Below, in pieces: positions 16,291-25,928 of a stretch of DNA of 64,000 nucleotides. Each line of letters opens with the position of its first letter. Within the stretch, counting starts at the first letter, position 1. The stretch comes from Hymenobacter chitinivorans DSM 11115 (GTDB lineage Bacteria > Bacteroidota > Bacteroidia > Cytophagales > Hymenobacteraceae). Below the pieces are notes generated by a model. That model saw nothing but the letters and a program-made list of their open reading frames with translations. It was not told the DNA's origin and did no database searches. The translations under genes were made by a program, and so were the position numbers. Location: assembly GCF_002797555.1 (NCBI RefSeq), contig NZ_PGFA01000001.1, forward strand, positions 806,001-870,000, written 5' to 3'.

Positions 16291-17151
16291 CTACCGGATA
16301 ATAATCCGGCGGCGGTGGTAGCTCAGGATGGTGAACACGCCCACGCCACCTTCTACCGTCGACTTGACGGCGGCGGGCTGGGCGAAGGGGTTGCCGTTGG
16401 CATTCTGGGCATCGTCGACCGACTGCAAAAACCGGAAGTAGGGCTGGTCGAGGTGGTAGAGCGTGACCAGCAGCGTATCGTTGGTCGAGTACCGGTAGCT
16501 GGTACCCAGCGTCATGAGCTGCCCGTTGGTGAGGCGGTCATCCACTTCCAGGTCACGGTTGGGGCTGTCCGAAATGCTGTCCTGGTGAATCTGCAGGCGG
16601 TAGAAGTCGGCCGTGGCGGCCGGGTCCTGAAACTTGACCAGCAAATAGGCCCGCCGCTCCTCGGTAGGCTTGTCGTTGAATTTCCAGATCAGCGAGTCAA
16701 TGGTCACCCGGGCCGGCATGGTGGCTCGGCCCGTGACGTGGCGGCCGTGGGTGTCCTGCACGTCGAGGGTGAACGTGTCGCCGGGCTTGGCCACCAGCGG
16801 TTTGCTGCCCTGGTGGGTGTAGAGCTTTTTGGTGAGCGTATCCAGACCCGGGGCGAAGCGGAAGGCTTCTTTCTGGCCCGAGGGCAGCGTAAGCACCACC
16901 GATACGTCGGTGAGCAGGGTCGGCGTGGGGCTGCTCAGGTAGGGTACCGTTTCACTGACCGTCATACGCGGCACCTGCCCGGGCTCCAGGTAGCACTCCA
17001 CCACCAATTGGGGCGGAAACGCGGGCAGCTCCACGTCGATGTCCTTCTGCAGATTGCAGCCGGCCGCCACCGCCAGCAGGGCACTGAAAGCCAGGGGCTG
17101 AAGCCGAAACGGGCGCAGAAACCGGTGAAGGTGGAAAAAGAAGGTATTCAT
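16291..17151 (-). CDS. DUF4249 lipoprotein
   Basis: The product has 286 residues with a lipoprotein signal (SALLAVAAGC; lipidated Cys about 32). The body matches DUF4249: LVVECYLEPGQVPRMTVSET near the start, DVSVVLTLPSGQ, and YRLQIHQDS. This family is found next to TonB-dependent receptors in Bacteroidota and is thought to be a surface or periplasmic partner of the receptor. Here the receptor ends only 34 bp upstream, so they form a two-gene operon. Ligand unknown. Confidence 0.88.
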   Translation of the reverse strand: MNTFFFHLHRFLRPFRLQPLAFSALLAVAAGCNLQKDIDVELPAFPPQLVVECYLEPGQVPRMTVSETVPYLSSPTPTLLTDVSVVLTLPSGQKEAFRFAPGLDTLTKKLYTHQGSKPLVAKPGDTFTLDVQDTHGRHVTGRATMPARVTIDSLIWKFNDKPTEERRAYLLVKFQDPAATADFYRLQIHQDSISDSPNRDLEVDDRLTNGQLMTLGTSYRYSTNDTLLVTLYHLDQPYFRFLQSVDDAQNANGNPFAQPAAVKSTVEGGVGVFTILSYHRRRIIIR

Positions 17152-17185
17152 ACGGGACTAACAGCGGTGGGCCAGCGAAAAGAGC

Positions 17186-19528
17186 CTAAAACTTGAAATT
17201 GTAGGTGACCGAGGGAATAACCGGAAACAACGACACCTGCCGGGCCCGGTAGTTGGTCACGTCCCCGGTTTCCTTGTTGCGCACCTGCTCGAAGTACACA
17301 AAGTAGGGGTTGCGGCGGTTGTAGGCGTTATACACCGAAAACGTCAGATCCGACTCCCCGTGCTTGGGCCGCAGCTTGTACACCATGCCCAGGTCGAGGC
17401 GGTTGTAGGGGGCCATGCGGTAGGTGTTGCGGTCCGGGTAAATCGGCACGGCCATGGGGTTGTCGCCGAAGATGTCCTGGAGCAGAAAGCGGCCCTGGGG
17501 CAGGGTAGTGGGCGCCCCGGAAGTAAACACGAAGGAAGCCGTCAGGTTGATTCGCTCGTTGAGCTGGTGCAAACCCACCACCGTCAGGTTGTGGCGCCGG
17601 TCGTAGGTGGGGTAAAACACCTTGCCGTTGTTGACGCCACTGCCGCCGCGCTGGGGCGGAAACTGCCGCTGCGTCCAGGCCAGGGAGTAGCCAATCCAGC
17701 CCGTGGTGCGCCCCGATTTCTTCTCCAGGTACAGCTCATTGCCGTAGCTCCAGCCCTTGCCGAACAGGAATTCGGCATCCAAATCCTCGTTGGCAAACAG
17801 CTGGGCTCCGTCGCGGAAATCCACCTGGTTTTGGGCCCACTTGTAGTATACCTCGTCGGTGAGCAGGTATTTGCCCTCGCCCAGCAAAAAGCTGATGCCG
17901 GTGGCCACCTGCTGGGAGCGTTGAGGCTTCACGTTCAAGCGCGACGGATACCAGATGTCAGTCGGCAGCGAGGCGCCCGAGTTGGTGACCAGGTGCACGT
18001 ACTGGTACATCATGGCGTAGCTGGCCTTGAGGGAGGTTTTGGGCGTGAGCGAGTAGCGCACGGCCCCGCGGGGCTCCAGGGCCGCGTACTGGTTGGAGCC
18101 GCTGCGGAAGCCGGTCAGGCGCAAGCCGTAGTCGAGCTGAAGCTTATCACTGGCCTTGAAATTGTCGGAAGCGTAAAGAGAGGCTTCCTGGCCGCGGTAG
18201 ACGATTTCGGAGCCGATGTTGAGGCTGCCGTCGGTGCTGCTGGCCGAGAGCCGGCCCACGTTGAAGCGGTGCGTGGTGGCACTCACGCCCAGCTTGAGCG
18301 TATGCTTGTCGGAGGCCAGGTAGTCGAGGTCGGAGCGCAGGGCGTAGTCCAGAATTTCCGACGACAGGCTGAAGCCGAACTGGTCGAGGCGGTTGGCAAT
18401 CTGGTACTGGTAGCGCGTAACCGACGCGGTGGTGTTCAGAAACAGCTTGGGCGAAAACACGTGGTTCCAGCGCAGGGCGCCCACGGCGTTGCCCCAGGTA
18501 AAGTCGAAGTTGAACCCCCCGGTACTGTTGAAGCCGAACACGTCCCGGCCGTAGTAGCCGGTCAAAAACACCTGGTCTTTCTGACCCAGCTTGTAGTTGG
18601 CCTTGGCGTTGAAGTCGTAGAAGTAGTAGTCGGGAATGGGGTTGTAGTCCTCCGTATCCTTGTTGAGCTTGTTGATCTGGCGGGTAAAGACGTCGAAATA
18701 CGTGCGGCGGCCCGACAGCGAGAAGGAGCCTTTTTCCTTCACGATGGGCCCGTCCAGGGTCAGGCGCGACGAAATCAGGCCCAGTCCCCCGCTCACGCCC
18801 AGCTTCCGGGGGTTGCCGTCCCGGGTCTTGACATCGACCACCGAGGAGAGCCGGCCGCCGTACTGGGCCGGAAAACCGCCTTTGTAAAGGTCCACGCTCT
18901 GAATGGCGTCAGCGTTGAATACCGAAAACAGGCCAAACAAATGGCTGGGGTTGTAGACCACCGCGTCGTCGAGCAGAAACAGGTTCTGGTCGGCTGAGCC
19001 GCCGCGCACAAACAGGCCGCTGGTGCCCTCGCCGCCGTTTTGCACGCCGGGCTTGAGCTGTAGGGTTTTAAGCAAATCGACTTCCCCGAACAACGCCGGC
19101 AGCAGCTTGGCGTCGCGGGCATTGAGGTGCTCCACGCTCATCTGGGTGGTTTGCAGCTTCTGCTCCAGCGTGCCAGTACCCTCAATCACGACTTCACCCA
19201 GCTCGTTGCTGGCCTCGGGCAAGCTGAAGGAAATGCGCTGAGACTTGGTCAGGTTCAGCTCCCGGGTTTGGGTTTGGTAGCCGATAAAGGAAATGCTGAG
19301 CTGGTAGCGGCCCTCGGGCAAGGTCAGGGAATAAAAGCCCTCGGCGTCGGCGGTGGCCCCGGTACCCAGCGCGGGCACCGCTACCGAGGCGCCGGGCAGT
19401 ACGCTGCGGTCGGCCCCGGAGCGGATATAGCCACTCAGGGTAAAGCGCTGCTGGGCCCGCAAGCGGCCGGGCACTACAAGGACAAATAAAAACAGGCTAA
19501 ATCGTAGAATCGAACTCACTAAACGCAT
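17186..19528 (-). CDS. TonB-dependent receptor with carboxypeptidase-regulatory domain
   Basis: The product has 780 residues with a signal peptide ending RLRAQ. Residues about 30-110 form a carboxypeptidase-regulatory-like beta-sandwich (VLPGASVAVPALGTGATADA), followed by a plug domain (LKTLQLKPGVQNGGEGTSGL, FLLDDAVVYNPSHLFGLFSV) and an outer-membrane beta-barrel ending in the aromatic FPVIPSVTYNFKF. It imports a ligand across the outer membrane using TonB energy. I chose ATG 19528; the in-frame TTG three codons upstream is less likely. A TATCTTTG box lies 25 nt upstream. The DUF4249 partner follows. Confidence 0.92.
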   Translation of the reverse strand: MRLVSSILRFSLFLFVLVVPGRLRAQQRFTLSGYIRSGADRSVLPGASVAVPALGTGATADAEGFYSLTLPEGRYQLSISFIGYQTQTRELNLTKSQRISFSLPEASNELGEVVIEGTGTLEQKLQTTQMSVEHLNARDAKLLPALFGEVDLLKTLQLKPGVQNGGEGTSGLFVRGGSADQNLFLLDDAVVYNPSHLFGLFSVFNADAIQSVDLYKGGFPAQYGGRLSSVVDVKTRDGNPRKLGVSGGLGLISSRLTLDGPIVKEKGSFSLSGRRTYFDVFTRQINKLNKDTEDYNPIPDYYFYDFNAKANYKLGQKDQVFLTGYYGRDVFGFNSTGGFNFDFTWGNAVGALRWNHVFSPKLFLNTTASVTRYQYQIANRLDQFGFSLSSEILDYALRSDLDYLASDKHTLKLGVSATTHRFNVGRLSASSTDGSLNIGSEIVYRGQEASLYASDNFKASDKLQLDYGLRLTGFRSGSNQYAALEPRGAVRYSLTPKTSLKASYAMMYQYVHLVTNSGASLPTDIWYPSRLNVKPQRSQQVATGISFLLGEGKYLLTDEVYYKWAQNQVDFRDGAQLFANEDLDAEFLFGKGWSYGNELYLEKKSGRTTGWIGYSLAWTQRQFPPQRGGSGVNNGKVFYPTYDRRHNLTVVGLHQLNERINLTASFVFTSGAPTTLPQGRFLLQDIFGDNPMAVPIYPDRNTYRMAPYNRLDLGMVYKLRPKHGESDLTFSVYNAYNRRNPYFVYFEQVRNKETGDVTNYRARQVSLFPVIPSVTYNFKF

Positions 19529-19553
19529 TGGGGGCAACTAAAAGTAGCTAACG

Positions 19554-19561
19554 CAAAGATA
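19554..19561 (-). promoter_or_regulatory. TATCTTTG -7 box of the TonB receptor operon
   Basis: An exact TAnnTTTG, 25 nt before the ATG. A TTTG lies 15 nt upstream of it, slightly short of the usual -33 spacing. Confidence 0.55.
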
Positions 19562-19625
19562 GTCAGCCTGACCCGCCAAACGCCCGGGAGCGGCGGATAG
19601 TTTGCGGCCGTTGCCCAAACCCGAC

Positions 19626-19652
19626 AAAAAGAAAGCGCCGCAGGGCGCTTTC
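19626..19652 (-). terminator. Terminator of trxA
   Basis: On the minus strand GAAAGCGCC pairs with GGCGCTTTC over a 4-nt loop and TTTTT follows. It lies about 75 bp after the thioredoxin stop. Confidence 0.8.
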
Positions 19653-19728
19653 CGGAGGCTACGCTAGTTTCCGGACAGCTGAACACTCTGTAATAGAGGC
19701 CCGACCCAACCGAAAGGTTGCGTGGCGG

Positions 19729-20034
19729 CTACAGGTACGACTGCACCGTTTGGCTCAGCTGCGGGGCCGGCACCACCCCCGACTGCCGCCACACGGGCTG
19801 GCCCTTGTGGAACAGAATCAGGGTGGGAATGCCCTGTACCCGGAACTGCTGGGCCACGGCCGGGTTTTTGTCCACGTCAATTTTGATGACTTTAAGCTTG
19901 CCCTGGTGCTGAGCGGCTACCTGCTCCAAAATCGGGGCCATGGTTTTGCAGGGCCCGCACCAGTCGGCGTAAAAGTCGACGAGCACCGGCATGCCGGGAC
20001 TATTGATAAGCTCGCTGAAGGATTTCTTAGGCAT
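19729..20034 (-). CDS. trxA: Thioredoxin
   Basis: A cytosolic disulfide reductase. The 101-residue product holds FYADWCGPCKTMAPIL with the WCGPC active site near residue 26, the cis-Pro loop IPTLILFHKG, and a buried Asp in VDFYADW. There is no signal peptide, so it is the cytosolic form. The length matches classical thioredoxin. It is separated from neighbours by terminators on both sides and looks monocistronic. No thioredoxin reductase gene is in the window. Confidence 0.94.
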   Translation of the reverse strand: MPKKSFSELINSPGMPVLVDFYADWCGPCKTMAPILEQVAAQHQGKLKVIKIDVDKNPAVAQQFRVQGIPTLILFHKGQPVWRQSGVVPAPQLSQTVQSYL

Positions 20035-20130
20035 GGCTGAAAAGGTTAGAGCACGACAAAAACCGTCCGGCGGTAGGCCCGGCCGGGTTGGCTATACGTA
20101 GCGCCGCGGCCGGGGAGCCGGAAACGCCAC

Positions 20131-20171
20131 AAAAAAGCCCGTCGTTACCAACGGCAACGGCGGGCTTTTTT
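20131..20171 (-). terminator. Terminator of the secreted-protein gene
   Basis: AAAAAAGCCCG and CGGGCTTTTTT flank an imperfect inner stem. It follows the minus-strand gene ending at 20196. Confidence 0.8.
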
Positions 20172-20195
20172 GCTAGCAAGGGTACTAAAAACGAT

Positions 20196-20642
20196 TTAGC
20201 GCCGGTCGACTACCGTAATGTCGTTGCCAACTTCGGGGAAGGTGAAGCGGCCACCCACTACTTTTTTACCACCTACCTGGCATTCCCAGGTATAGCGGCC
20301 GGGCGTGCCTTTGGCAGCTTCCCCGGCTTCGGTCTTGAAGTAATCCGGGTCGGAAGGCTCGGAGGGGAACATCACGTCGATGCCGTTCTGCCCCTTTTCT
20401 ACCTGCTTAACCAAGATAAACTCCTTGCCGTTGGCTTGGTTGGTCACCACGAAACGCGCGGTGTAGGTGCCAAGCTGGCCGAATTTGTCCATAACGCCCA
20501 TCTTAATGTAGGCGTCCGTTGATACCAGCCAGGTCTGGGCCCGGGAGGTTGTTGGAGTCAGTACCAACAAGGCTACCACCAGGCCGGCTGCCCGCAGCAG
20601 ATGTGAAAGGCGAAGGGAAGAGTTGAGAGTAAAGTCACGCAT
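20196..20642 (-). CDS. Small secreted protein of unknown function
   Basis: The product has 148 residues. The N-terminal hydrophobic segment (AAGLVVALLVLTPTTSRAQ) is a signal peptide cleaved near residue 36. The mature part looks like a beta-sandwich (YTARFVVTNQANGKEFILVK, GRYTWECQVGGKKVVGGRFT). I do not recognise a named family. The upstream 240 bp (20643-20880) is AT-rich and separates it from the divergent HNH gene, so both promoters likely lie there; I saw no exact TAnnTTTG box in it. Confidence 0.65.
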   Translation of the reverse strand: MRDFTLNSSLRLSHLLRAAGLVVALLVLTPTTSRAQTWLVSTDAYIKMGVMDKFGQLGTYTARFVVTNQANGKEFILVKQVEKGQNGIDVMFPSEPSDPDYFKTEAGEAAKGTPGRYTWECQVGGKKVVGGRFTFPEVGNDITVVDRR

Positions 20643-20907
20643 GGTGTGAGTAAAAAAAGGTTAGGAGGTACAGGATTAAAAGCAGCCAAGAAGGGTTATT
20701 GCGAATAAAGCGGGTAGTAAACCGACCGATTTAGAACTTCATAAAGCAGCTTGAATGCGCGTTTGGACGGTATGAACTCCATCCCCGCAACCAAATATAT
20801 AATTAAAATGAATGCTGATGCAACATATTTTTTTATTTCTCGTCGCAGACGGTTTATAAAAAGCATGCCAGATATTTTCGGTGCAACCTATTGCTTCTCT
20901 TTTGCTT

Positions 20908-21240
20908 ATGCCGCGCCGGCGAAATAAACTCAGTCATTGGCCGCCGGCCGCCAATTCGGTAGCGCATTCGGAGCGACGCTGTGAGCTCTGCGAGCGGGAA
21001 GTGCGGGTCGTGTCGCGCCACCATTTGGTACCCCGGGAGGAAGGCGGCCGCCACGGTCCCACCGTGGCCTTGTGCCAGCCCTGCCACAGTACCGTGCACT
21101 TGCTGCTCAGCAACCGGGAGCTGGCCCGCCGCTACTCAACCGTGGAAGCCCTGCAGCAGGCGCCCGAACTGCAGAAGTACCTGCACTGGATTCGTCGCAG
21201 CCGGGTTGAGCACATTGCCAACCGCCGGCGCCGGGCGTAG
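20908..21240 (+). CDS. Small HNH-fold nuclease-like protein
   Basis: The product has 110 residues from ATG 20908; an in-frame GTG at 20881 would add nine. It has a paired Cys zinc site C-x-x-C (CELCEREV), then the HNH core RHHLVPREEGG, a second knuckle CQPCHSTVH, and a basic helical C-terminus (RRSRVEHIANRRRRA). This is the HNH/McrA-type metal-binding nuclease fold that nicks or cuts DNA. No methyltransferase or other restriction gene is beside it, so it is probably a solitary nuclease. A similar short HNH protein is common in this phylum (inference). Confidence 0.75.
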   Translation: MPRRRNKLSHWPPAANSVAHSERRCELCEREVRVVSRHHLVPREEGGRHGPTVALCQPCHSTVHLLLSNRELARRYSTVEALQQAPELQKYLHWIRRSRVEHIANRRRRA

Positions 21241-21312
21241 TTGTTCGGCGGGAAGCGCCTAGCTTTGGCGGCCCAGTTAGCGTATTGGGGCGCTTTTTTG
21301 AAAATTTATCGG

Positions 21313-22386
21313 ATGTCTTACCAGTTTGTACCCTTTGCCCGGCTGCGGCAGCAACCCACAATTGTAGTCGATAGCACGGCCAATGGGGCGGCCTTGGTGC
21401 TGGCTCACTGGCGCGGGGCGCCCACGCCGGCGGCCCTGCGCGACGATACCAGCGCCGGCTCGGTGCTACGGGCCCTGCACCAGCCCGGTACTCCCGGCTT
21501 GCAGGCCCCGGCCGTCACGGCCAATCATTTCGACGTGGATGGCTTTGTCGGGGTCTGGAGCTTGCTGCACCCCGCGCTGGCCCTGCGGCACGAAGCCTTG
21601 CTGCGGCTCACGGCCCGTCTCGGCGACTTCCGGGAAGCGGACGGCCCCGCCGCCCTGGCCGACCACGCCCTGCAGCTGGTGTGCTGGCTAAATGCCGAGG
21701 AAAAAGGACGGTTTTATCCGCCTTTCGGGGCGCCCCGGCTGCGCCGCCGCGAGGATGAGGCCTGCGTGGAAAAGTTCGAGTGGTTTCTGCCCCGCTTCGC
21801 CGACTTGCTGCAAAACCCGGAGCGCGGGCGGGCGGCCTGGGAACCGGAGTATGAGCGGGTACAGCGGGCTATGACAGTTATGCGCAGTTCGGCCACGCGG
21901 CTTACCCGCTACCCCGAAATCGGGCTGGTGGTGGTGCGCACCCCAGAGCCGCTGCCGTATTACGCCTTGTTTGGCCCCACGACGGGCGCCGACATCGTGC
22001 TGAGCATCTACGACGGGCAGCGCTACGAGCTGGAGTACAAGTACACGACCTGGGTTGACCTGGAGTCGCGGCCGACGCTGCCGCGTCTGCCGCTGAACGG
22101 GCTGGCCGCCGAGCTCAACGCCCGGGAAGCTGCCCCGCAGCGCTGGACCTTCGACGGGATTACCGACACCGGACCGTTGCTGCGCCTGGCCGGCCACACC
22201 CTCCGGAAAGAGGAGCGCTACGCCGACCCCGACCAGCGGCCTATTTTCGCCTCCTCTATTCCTGAAAACGAGCTGGAGCAGGCCGTGGTGCAATTTTTTC
22301 GCCGGGGCTACGCCGCTCTTCAGCCCCGGCGCTACTGGACCTGGGCCGAAATAAGGGCCGCCAGCCAACCCGGTAGCGTCGGGTAG
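21313..22386 (+). CDS. DUF6687-family protein
   Basis: The product has 357 residues, soluble with no signal peptide. The N-terminal block VVDSTANGAALVLAHWRGAP, the RDDTSAG segment and NHFDVDGFVGVWSLLHP match my memory of DUF6687. The H-x-D-x-DG pattern recalls the metal-binding motif of DHH phosphoesterases, but the other DHH motifs were not found, so an enzymatic role is unproven. I chose ATG 21313 (MSYQFVPFARL) because the longer frame upstream looks noncoding. It is convergent with sbcC with only 5 bp between stops. Confidence 0.75.
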   Translation: MSYQFVPFARLRQQPTIVVDSTANGAALVLAHWRGAPTPAALRDDTSAGSVLRALHQPGTPGLQAPAVTANHFDVDGFVGVWSLLHPALALRHEALLRLTARLGDFREADGPAALADHALQLVCWLNAEEKGRFYPPFGAPRLRRREDEACVEKFEWFLPRFADLLQNPERGRAAWEPEYERVQRAMTVMRSSATRLTRYPEIGLVVVRTPEPLPYYALFGPTTGADIVLSIYDGQRYELEYKYTTWVDLESRPTLPRLPLNGLAAELNAREAAPQRWTFDGITDTGPLLRLAGHTLRKEERYADPDQRPIFASSIPENELEQAVVQFFRRGYAALQPRRYWTWAEIRAASQPGSVG

Positions 22387-22391
22387 GTTGG

Positions 22392-25300
22392 TTATTCGGT
22401 TTCGACGCCGAAGCCCACCACCCGCAACGAACTGACGCCGCCGGCCCCCTTGCGGACGTTGATTTGGGTGCTGACGCGCTCCTTCAGGGCCTCGACGTGG
22501 GAAATAATGCCGATGGTTTTGCCCGTGCCCTGCAGAGTTTCCAGGGCCGACAGGGCCACTTCCAGCGTGTCGGGGTCGAGCGTGCCGAAGCCTTCGTCGA
22601 TAAAGAGCGTGTCAATCTGGGTTTTGCGGCCCGCCAGTTCCGACAAGCCCAGGGCCAGGGCCAAACTCACCAGGAAGCTTTCCCCACCCGACAAGGAGTT
22701 CATCGAGCGGCTGTTGCCGGCCTGGTATTCGTCCACAATCAGCAAATCAAGGTGCTCGGCGGGGTTGCGGGTGATGCGGTACCGGTCGGTGAGGCGGTGC
22801 AGGTGGCGGTTGGCTAGGTCCACGAGGCGGGCCAGGGTCAGGCCCTGGGCAAACTCGCTGAACTTCTTGCCATCGGCCGAGCCAATAAGCTCGGCCAGCT
22901 GCCGCCAGCGCCGGGCTTCCTGCTGCTGCTTTTCGAGCTGCTGAGCCAGGGCCGCGTGGCGCTCCAGGCCGCGGTGGTGGTCGAGCAGGCGCTGCTGCCG
23001 CTGCCCGAGCTGCTGGTTGAGCTGGGCCAGCTGCTCATTCAGGCTTTGCAGCTGTTCCCCAACGGTTTCGGCGGGCTCGGCGGTTAGGTTGCGCTGCTGC
23101 TCCTGCTGAAACTGCTGGGCCGCTTCGGTTAGGTTTTGCTGGGTGGTGGCCACGGCCTGCTCGTGGGTCTGGAGCTGGTCGGCCAGGCGGCGTACTTCCG
23201 TATCGGGCAGCAGCAGGGTGGTCAGGGCGGCGGGGTCGGGGGCCAGGCCGGCGGTTTGCAAATCGGCTACCAGGGCGGCGTGCTGCTGCTCGTGCTCCTG
23301 GCGCTGGCGCTGGGCTTCCTGCTCGCTCTTGCGCAGACTTTCGGTGGCTACCTGCAAGGCTGTTTCGCGGTTTTTCTGCGTTTCCGCCGTCTGTTCTACT
23401 TGTTTGGTAGCATCCTCCACGGCGGCGGCCAGGCTGCGCAGGGCGGCCGCCACGTTGGTGCCGGCAAACAGCTCGTGGCGCTGCTGCTTCCGCTGCTGAA
23501 TGGCGGCGTGCTGGTCCAGCAATTCCTGCTTGCGGGTGCGCAGCCAGCCTTGCAGCCGCTCTTTTTCCTCCTCGGTTTTCTCAAACGTGGCGCTGATGCC
23601 AGCCAATTCCTGTTGGGCGCGGTGCTGTTCCTGCTGTTTCTGGCTGAATTCGGCGGCCCGGTCACTGGCTAGCTTCATCAGGGCCCGACCGTTGAGGTCG
23701 GTGAATTCGAGACCGAAGTTGAGCAGCAGGCTGGCAATGACGCCGCGCACGGTGGGCACCCGCTCCTCGGCGTCGCGCAGCTGCTGGCTGAGCTTGTCGG
23801 CGTCCTGGGCGTAGGCCTGCTGCTGCTGGGCGGCGTGGGCGTGCTGACTGCCGGCCTGGGCCAGCTGCAGCTCGATGCTGCTCCGCTGCCGCTCCAGCTC
23901 CTGCAGCTGCTTGACCAAGCCGCGCACCTGTTCCCCGACGGTGCTTTCCTCACTTTCGGGCAACAGCTGAATAGGCCCATCCAACCCTAGCGCGGCGTCG
24001 CCTTGGGTCTGTTCCAGCATCGTCACGTAAGTATTCAGGCGGTTGAAGCGGGTGCCCAGGGCCCGTACGCGCTGGCCCAGCTCTTCCTCGCGCTGGGCGT
24101 CGCGCTGCACCGAGTCGGAGCTGATACCCAGCACGCCGGCCAGATACGGGTGCTCCGTGGCCCCGCACACCGGGCACGGCTCCCCGGCCACCAGCAGTTC
24201 CCGGGTGCCCTCGTGCGACAACACCAGCTGCTGCATCTGCAGGCTGCGGCGTAAATCGTCGTGGTGCTGCTGCTGGGCTTCCTGATCTTTCTGCAGGGCC
24301 GCTACCTGGTGGCGCAGGCGGCGCAGCCATTGGTTCCGGTCGGCGGTGGCCTGCTGCTGCTGCTGGGTGAGGCCGGTGAGCTGCTGCTGGGCCTGGGCGG
24401 CGGCCTGCTCGTGCTGGGCTGCGGCGGCCGTGGCCTGCTGCTGGCGCTGGCGTAGCTCGTGCAGGCGTTGGCGCAATTGGCCCAGCTCGGCGTTGAGGTG
24501 CTCCCAGTCCTGGATGTTGGCCGACAGCTCGGGCAGCAGCTCGGCCAGCTCACTCACGTTGGCATTCACTGCCAGCCACTTCCCAATTTCCTTGAGTTGG
24601 GCCTGCAGCTCACGCAGGCGGCCCGCGGCCTGCTCGGCGCTGGCCTTGAGCTGCTTGCACTGCTCGTTGTTCTGGTCGTACTCCAGCTTGGCCTTAAGCA
24701 AAGCCGCTTCTTCGAGCTGCACTACGGTGTCGAGCCGCTCGGCTTCGCGCAGCTTGGGTTCCTGCTGCTGCTGGGTTTCGGTGGCCTCGTCGCGGCGGCG
24801 CTGGGCTTGCTGCCGGGCGTGGTGGGCTTGGTCGAACTGCTCCTGCAGGCGGGGAAGCTCGATTTTGAGCTGCTCGGCCTCGCGCTGCAGGCGCTGAATC
24901 AGGGTATCGGCCTGCTGGAGCAGGGCCCAGGGCGTGCGGAAGGGCAGGGCCTGCTCGTGCCGGCTCACCCGCTGCCGAATCGGCGACAATGCCTCGGCTT
25001 CCTGAGCCAAGGACAGGAGCCGTTGCTGGCCGTGCTGCTGGCGGGCGGTAAGTTCGGCCAGGCGCCGCAGCCATAGTTGAGCTTCCGTGAGGCGCTGCTG
25101 CTCGGCCGTGGCGGTGGTCAGCTGGGCTTTAAAGCCGGCGACTTCCGTTTCCAGCTCGGCTACTTCCTCGGCGCTGAGCAAAGTCACGCCGGCCAGGCCA
25201 GCGCGTAATACGTCGACCTGCTGGGCTTCCTGCTTGGCCTTGTCGAAGGCGGCCCGTGAAATATCGGAGTACTTGCGGGTGTCGGTAATCTTTTCCAGCA

Positions 25301-25835
25301 GCTGGGCCCGCTCCCCGGGGCTCGACTTCAGGAACTTGGTAAACTCGCCCTGAGCCAGCAGCACTGAGCGCAGAAACTGCCGGTACTCCAGGCCGCTGAG
25401 CTCGGCCACCCGCCCCGGCACTTTCGACTTATACGTCTCCAGAAACGGCCACTGGGCTTCCTCGTCGGTATTTTTGGGTTCTTGGTACTCGCTCAGCTCC
25501 ATCGTCGGCGGCTGGAGCTTGCCGTCGGCCTTCTTGCGGGAGCGGTACTGGCCCCACTTGGCCCGGTAGCGCTTCTCGTTCACCTGAAACTCCACTTCGG
25601 CCCAGCTTTCCCCCGTGCCGTGGCTCATGACTTGCTCGGGGCCGCTGCCGTCGTGGCGGGGCACCTGGCCGTAGAGGGCCAGGGTAATGGCGTCCAGAAT
25701 GGTAGTTTTGCCCGCGCCGGTGGGGCCGGTAATGGCAAACAAGCCCGCATCCGACAGGGGCGAGGCCGCAAAGTCGACTTCGTGCTGCCCGCGCAGGGAG
25801 TTCAGGTTGTAAAAACGGACGCGGAGAATCTTCAT
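22392..25835 (-). CDS. sbcC: Exonuclease SbcCD subunit C (Rad50-like ATPase)
   Basis: SbcC is the SMC-like ATPase of the SbcCD nuclease, which opens hairpins and processes DNA ends. The 1147-residue product has Walker A TGPTGAGKTTILDAITLALYG near residue 35, long Gln/Leu/Ala-rich coiled coils, and a zinc-hook CPVCGATEHP near residue 553. The C-terminal ABC signature NSLSGGESFLVSLALALGLS and Walker B IDTLFIDEGFGTLDPDTL are present. The length is normal. It lies 93 bp downstream of sbcD on the same strand, the usual order. Confidence 0.96.
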   Translation of the reverse strand: MKILRVRFYNLNSLRGQHEVDFAASPLSDAGLFAITGPTGAGKTTILDAITLALYGQVPRHDGSGPEQVMSHGTGESWAEVEFQVNEKRYRAKWGQYRSRKKADGKLQPPTMELSEYQEPKNTDEEAQWPFLETYKSKVPGRVAELSGLEYRQFLRSVLLAQGEFTKFLKSSPGERAQLLEKITDTRKYSDISRAAFDKAKQEAQQVDVLRAGLAGVTLLSAEEVAELETEVAGFKAQLTTATAEQQRLTEAQLWLRRLAELTARQQHGQQRLLSLAQEAEALSPIRQRVSRHEQALPFRTPWALLQQADTLIQRLQREAEQLKIELPRLQEQFDQAHHARQQAQRRRDEATETQQQQEPKLREAERLDTVVQLEEAALLKAKLEYDQNNEQCKQLKASAEQAAGRLRELQAQLKEIGKWLAVNANVSELAELLPELSANIQDWEHLNAELGQLRQRLHELRQRQQQATAAAAQHEQAAAQAQQQLTGLTQQQQQATADRNQWLRRLRHQVAALQKDQEAQQQHHDDLRRSLQMQQLVLSHEGTRELLVAGEPCPVCGATEHPYLAGVLGISSDSVQRDAQREEELGQRVRALGTRFNRLNTYVTMLEQTQGDAALGLDGPIQLLPESEESTVGEQVRGLVKQLQELERQRSSIELQLAQAGSQHAHAAQQQQAYAQDADKLSQQLRDAEERVPTVRGVIASLLLNFGLEFTDLNGRALMKLASDRAAEFSQKQQEQHRAQQELAGISATFEKTEEEKERLQGWLRTRKQELLDQHAAIQQRKQQRHELFAGTNVAAALRSLAAAVEDATKQVEQTAETQKNRETALQVATESLRKSEQEAQRQRQEHEQQHAALVADLQTAGLAPDPAALTTLLLPDTEVRRLADQLQTHEQAVATTQQNLTEAAQQFQQEQQRNLTAEPAETVGEQLQSLNEQLAQLNQQLGQRQQRLLDHHRGLERHAALAQQLEKQQQEARRWRQLAELIGSADGKKFSEFAQGLTLARLVDLANRHLHRLTDRYRITRNPAEHLDLLIVDEYQAGNSRSMNSLSGGESFLVSLALALGLSELAGRKTQIDTLFIDEGFGTLDPDTLEVALSALETLQGTGKTIGIISHVEALKERVSTQINVRKGAGGVSSLRVVGFGVETE

Positions 25836-25928
25836 TCGGGTAAGCCTCAGGCCATGAGGAAACAGCGTTGCCAGTGATGCGCAACGGCTAATTCGGGTAA
25901 GTAAAGATAAGGTGGAGACAGAAGCTTT

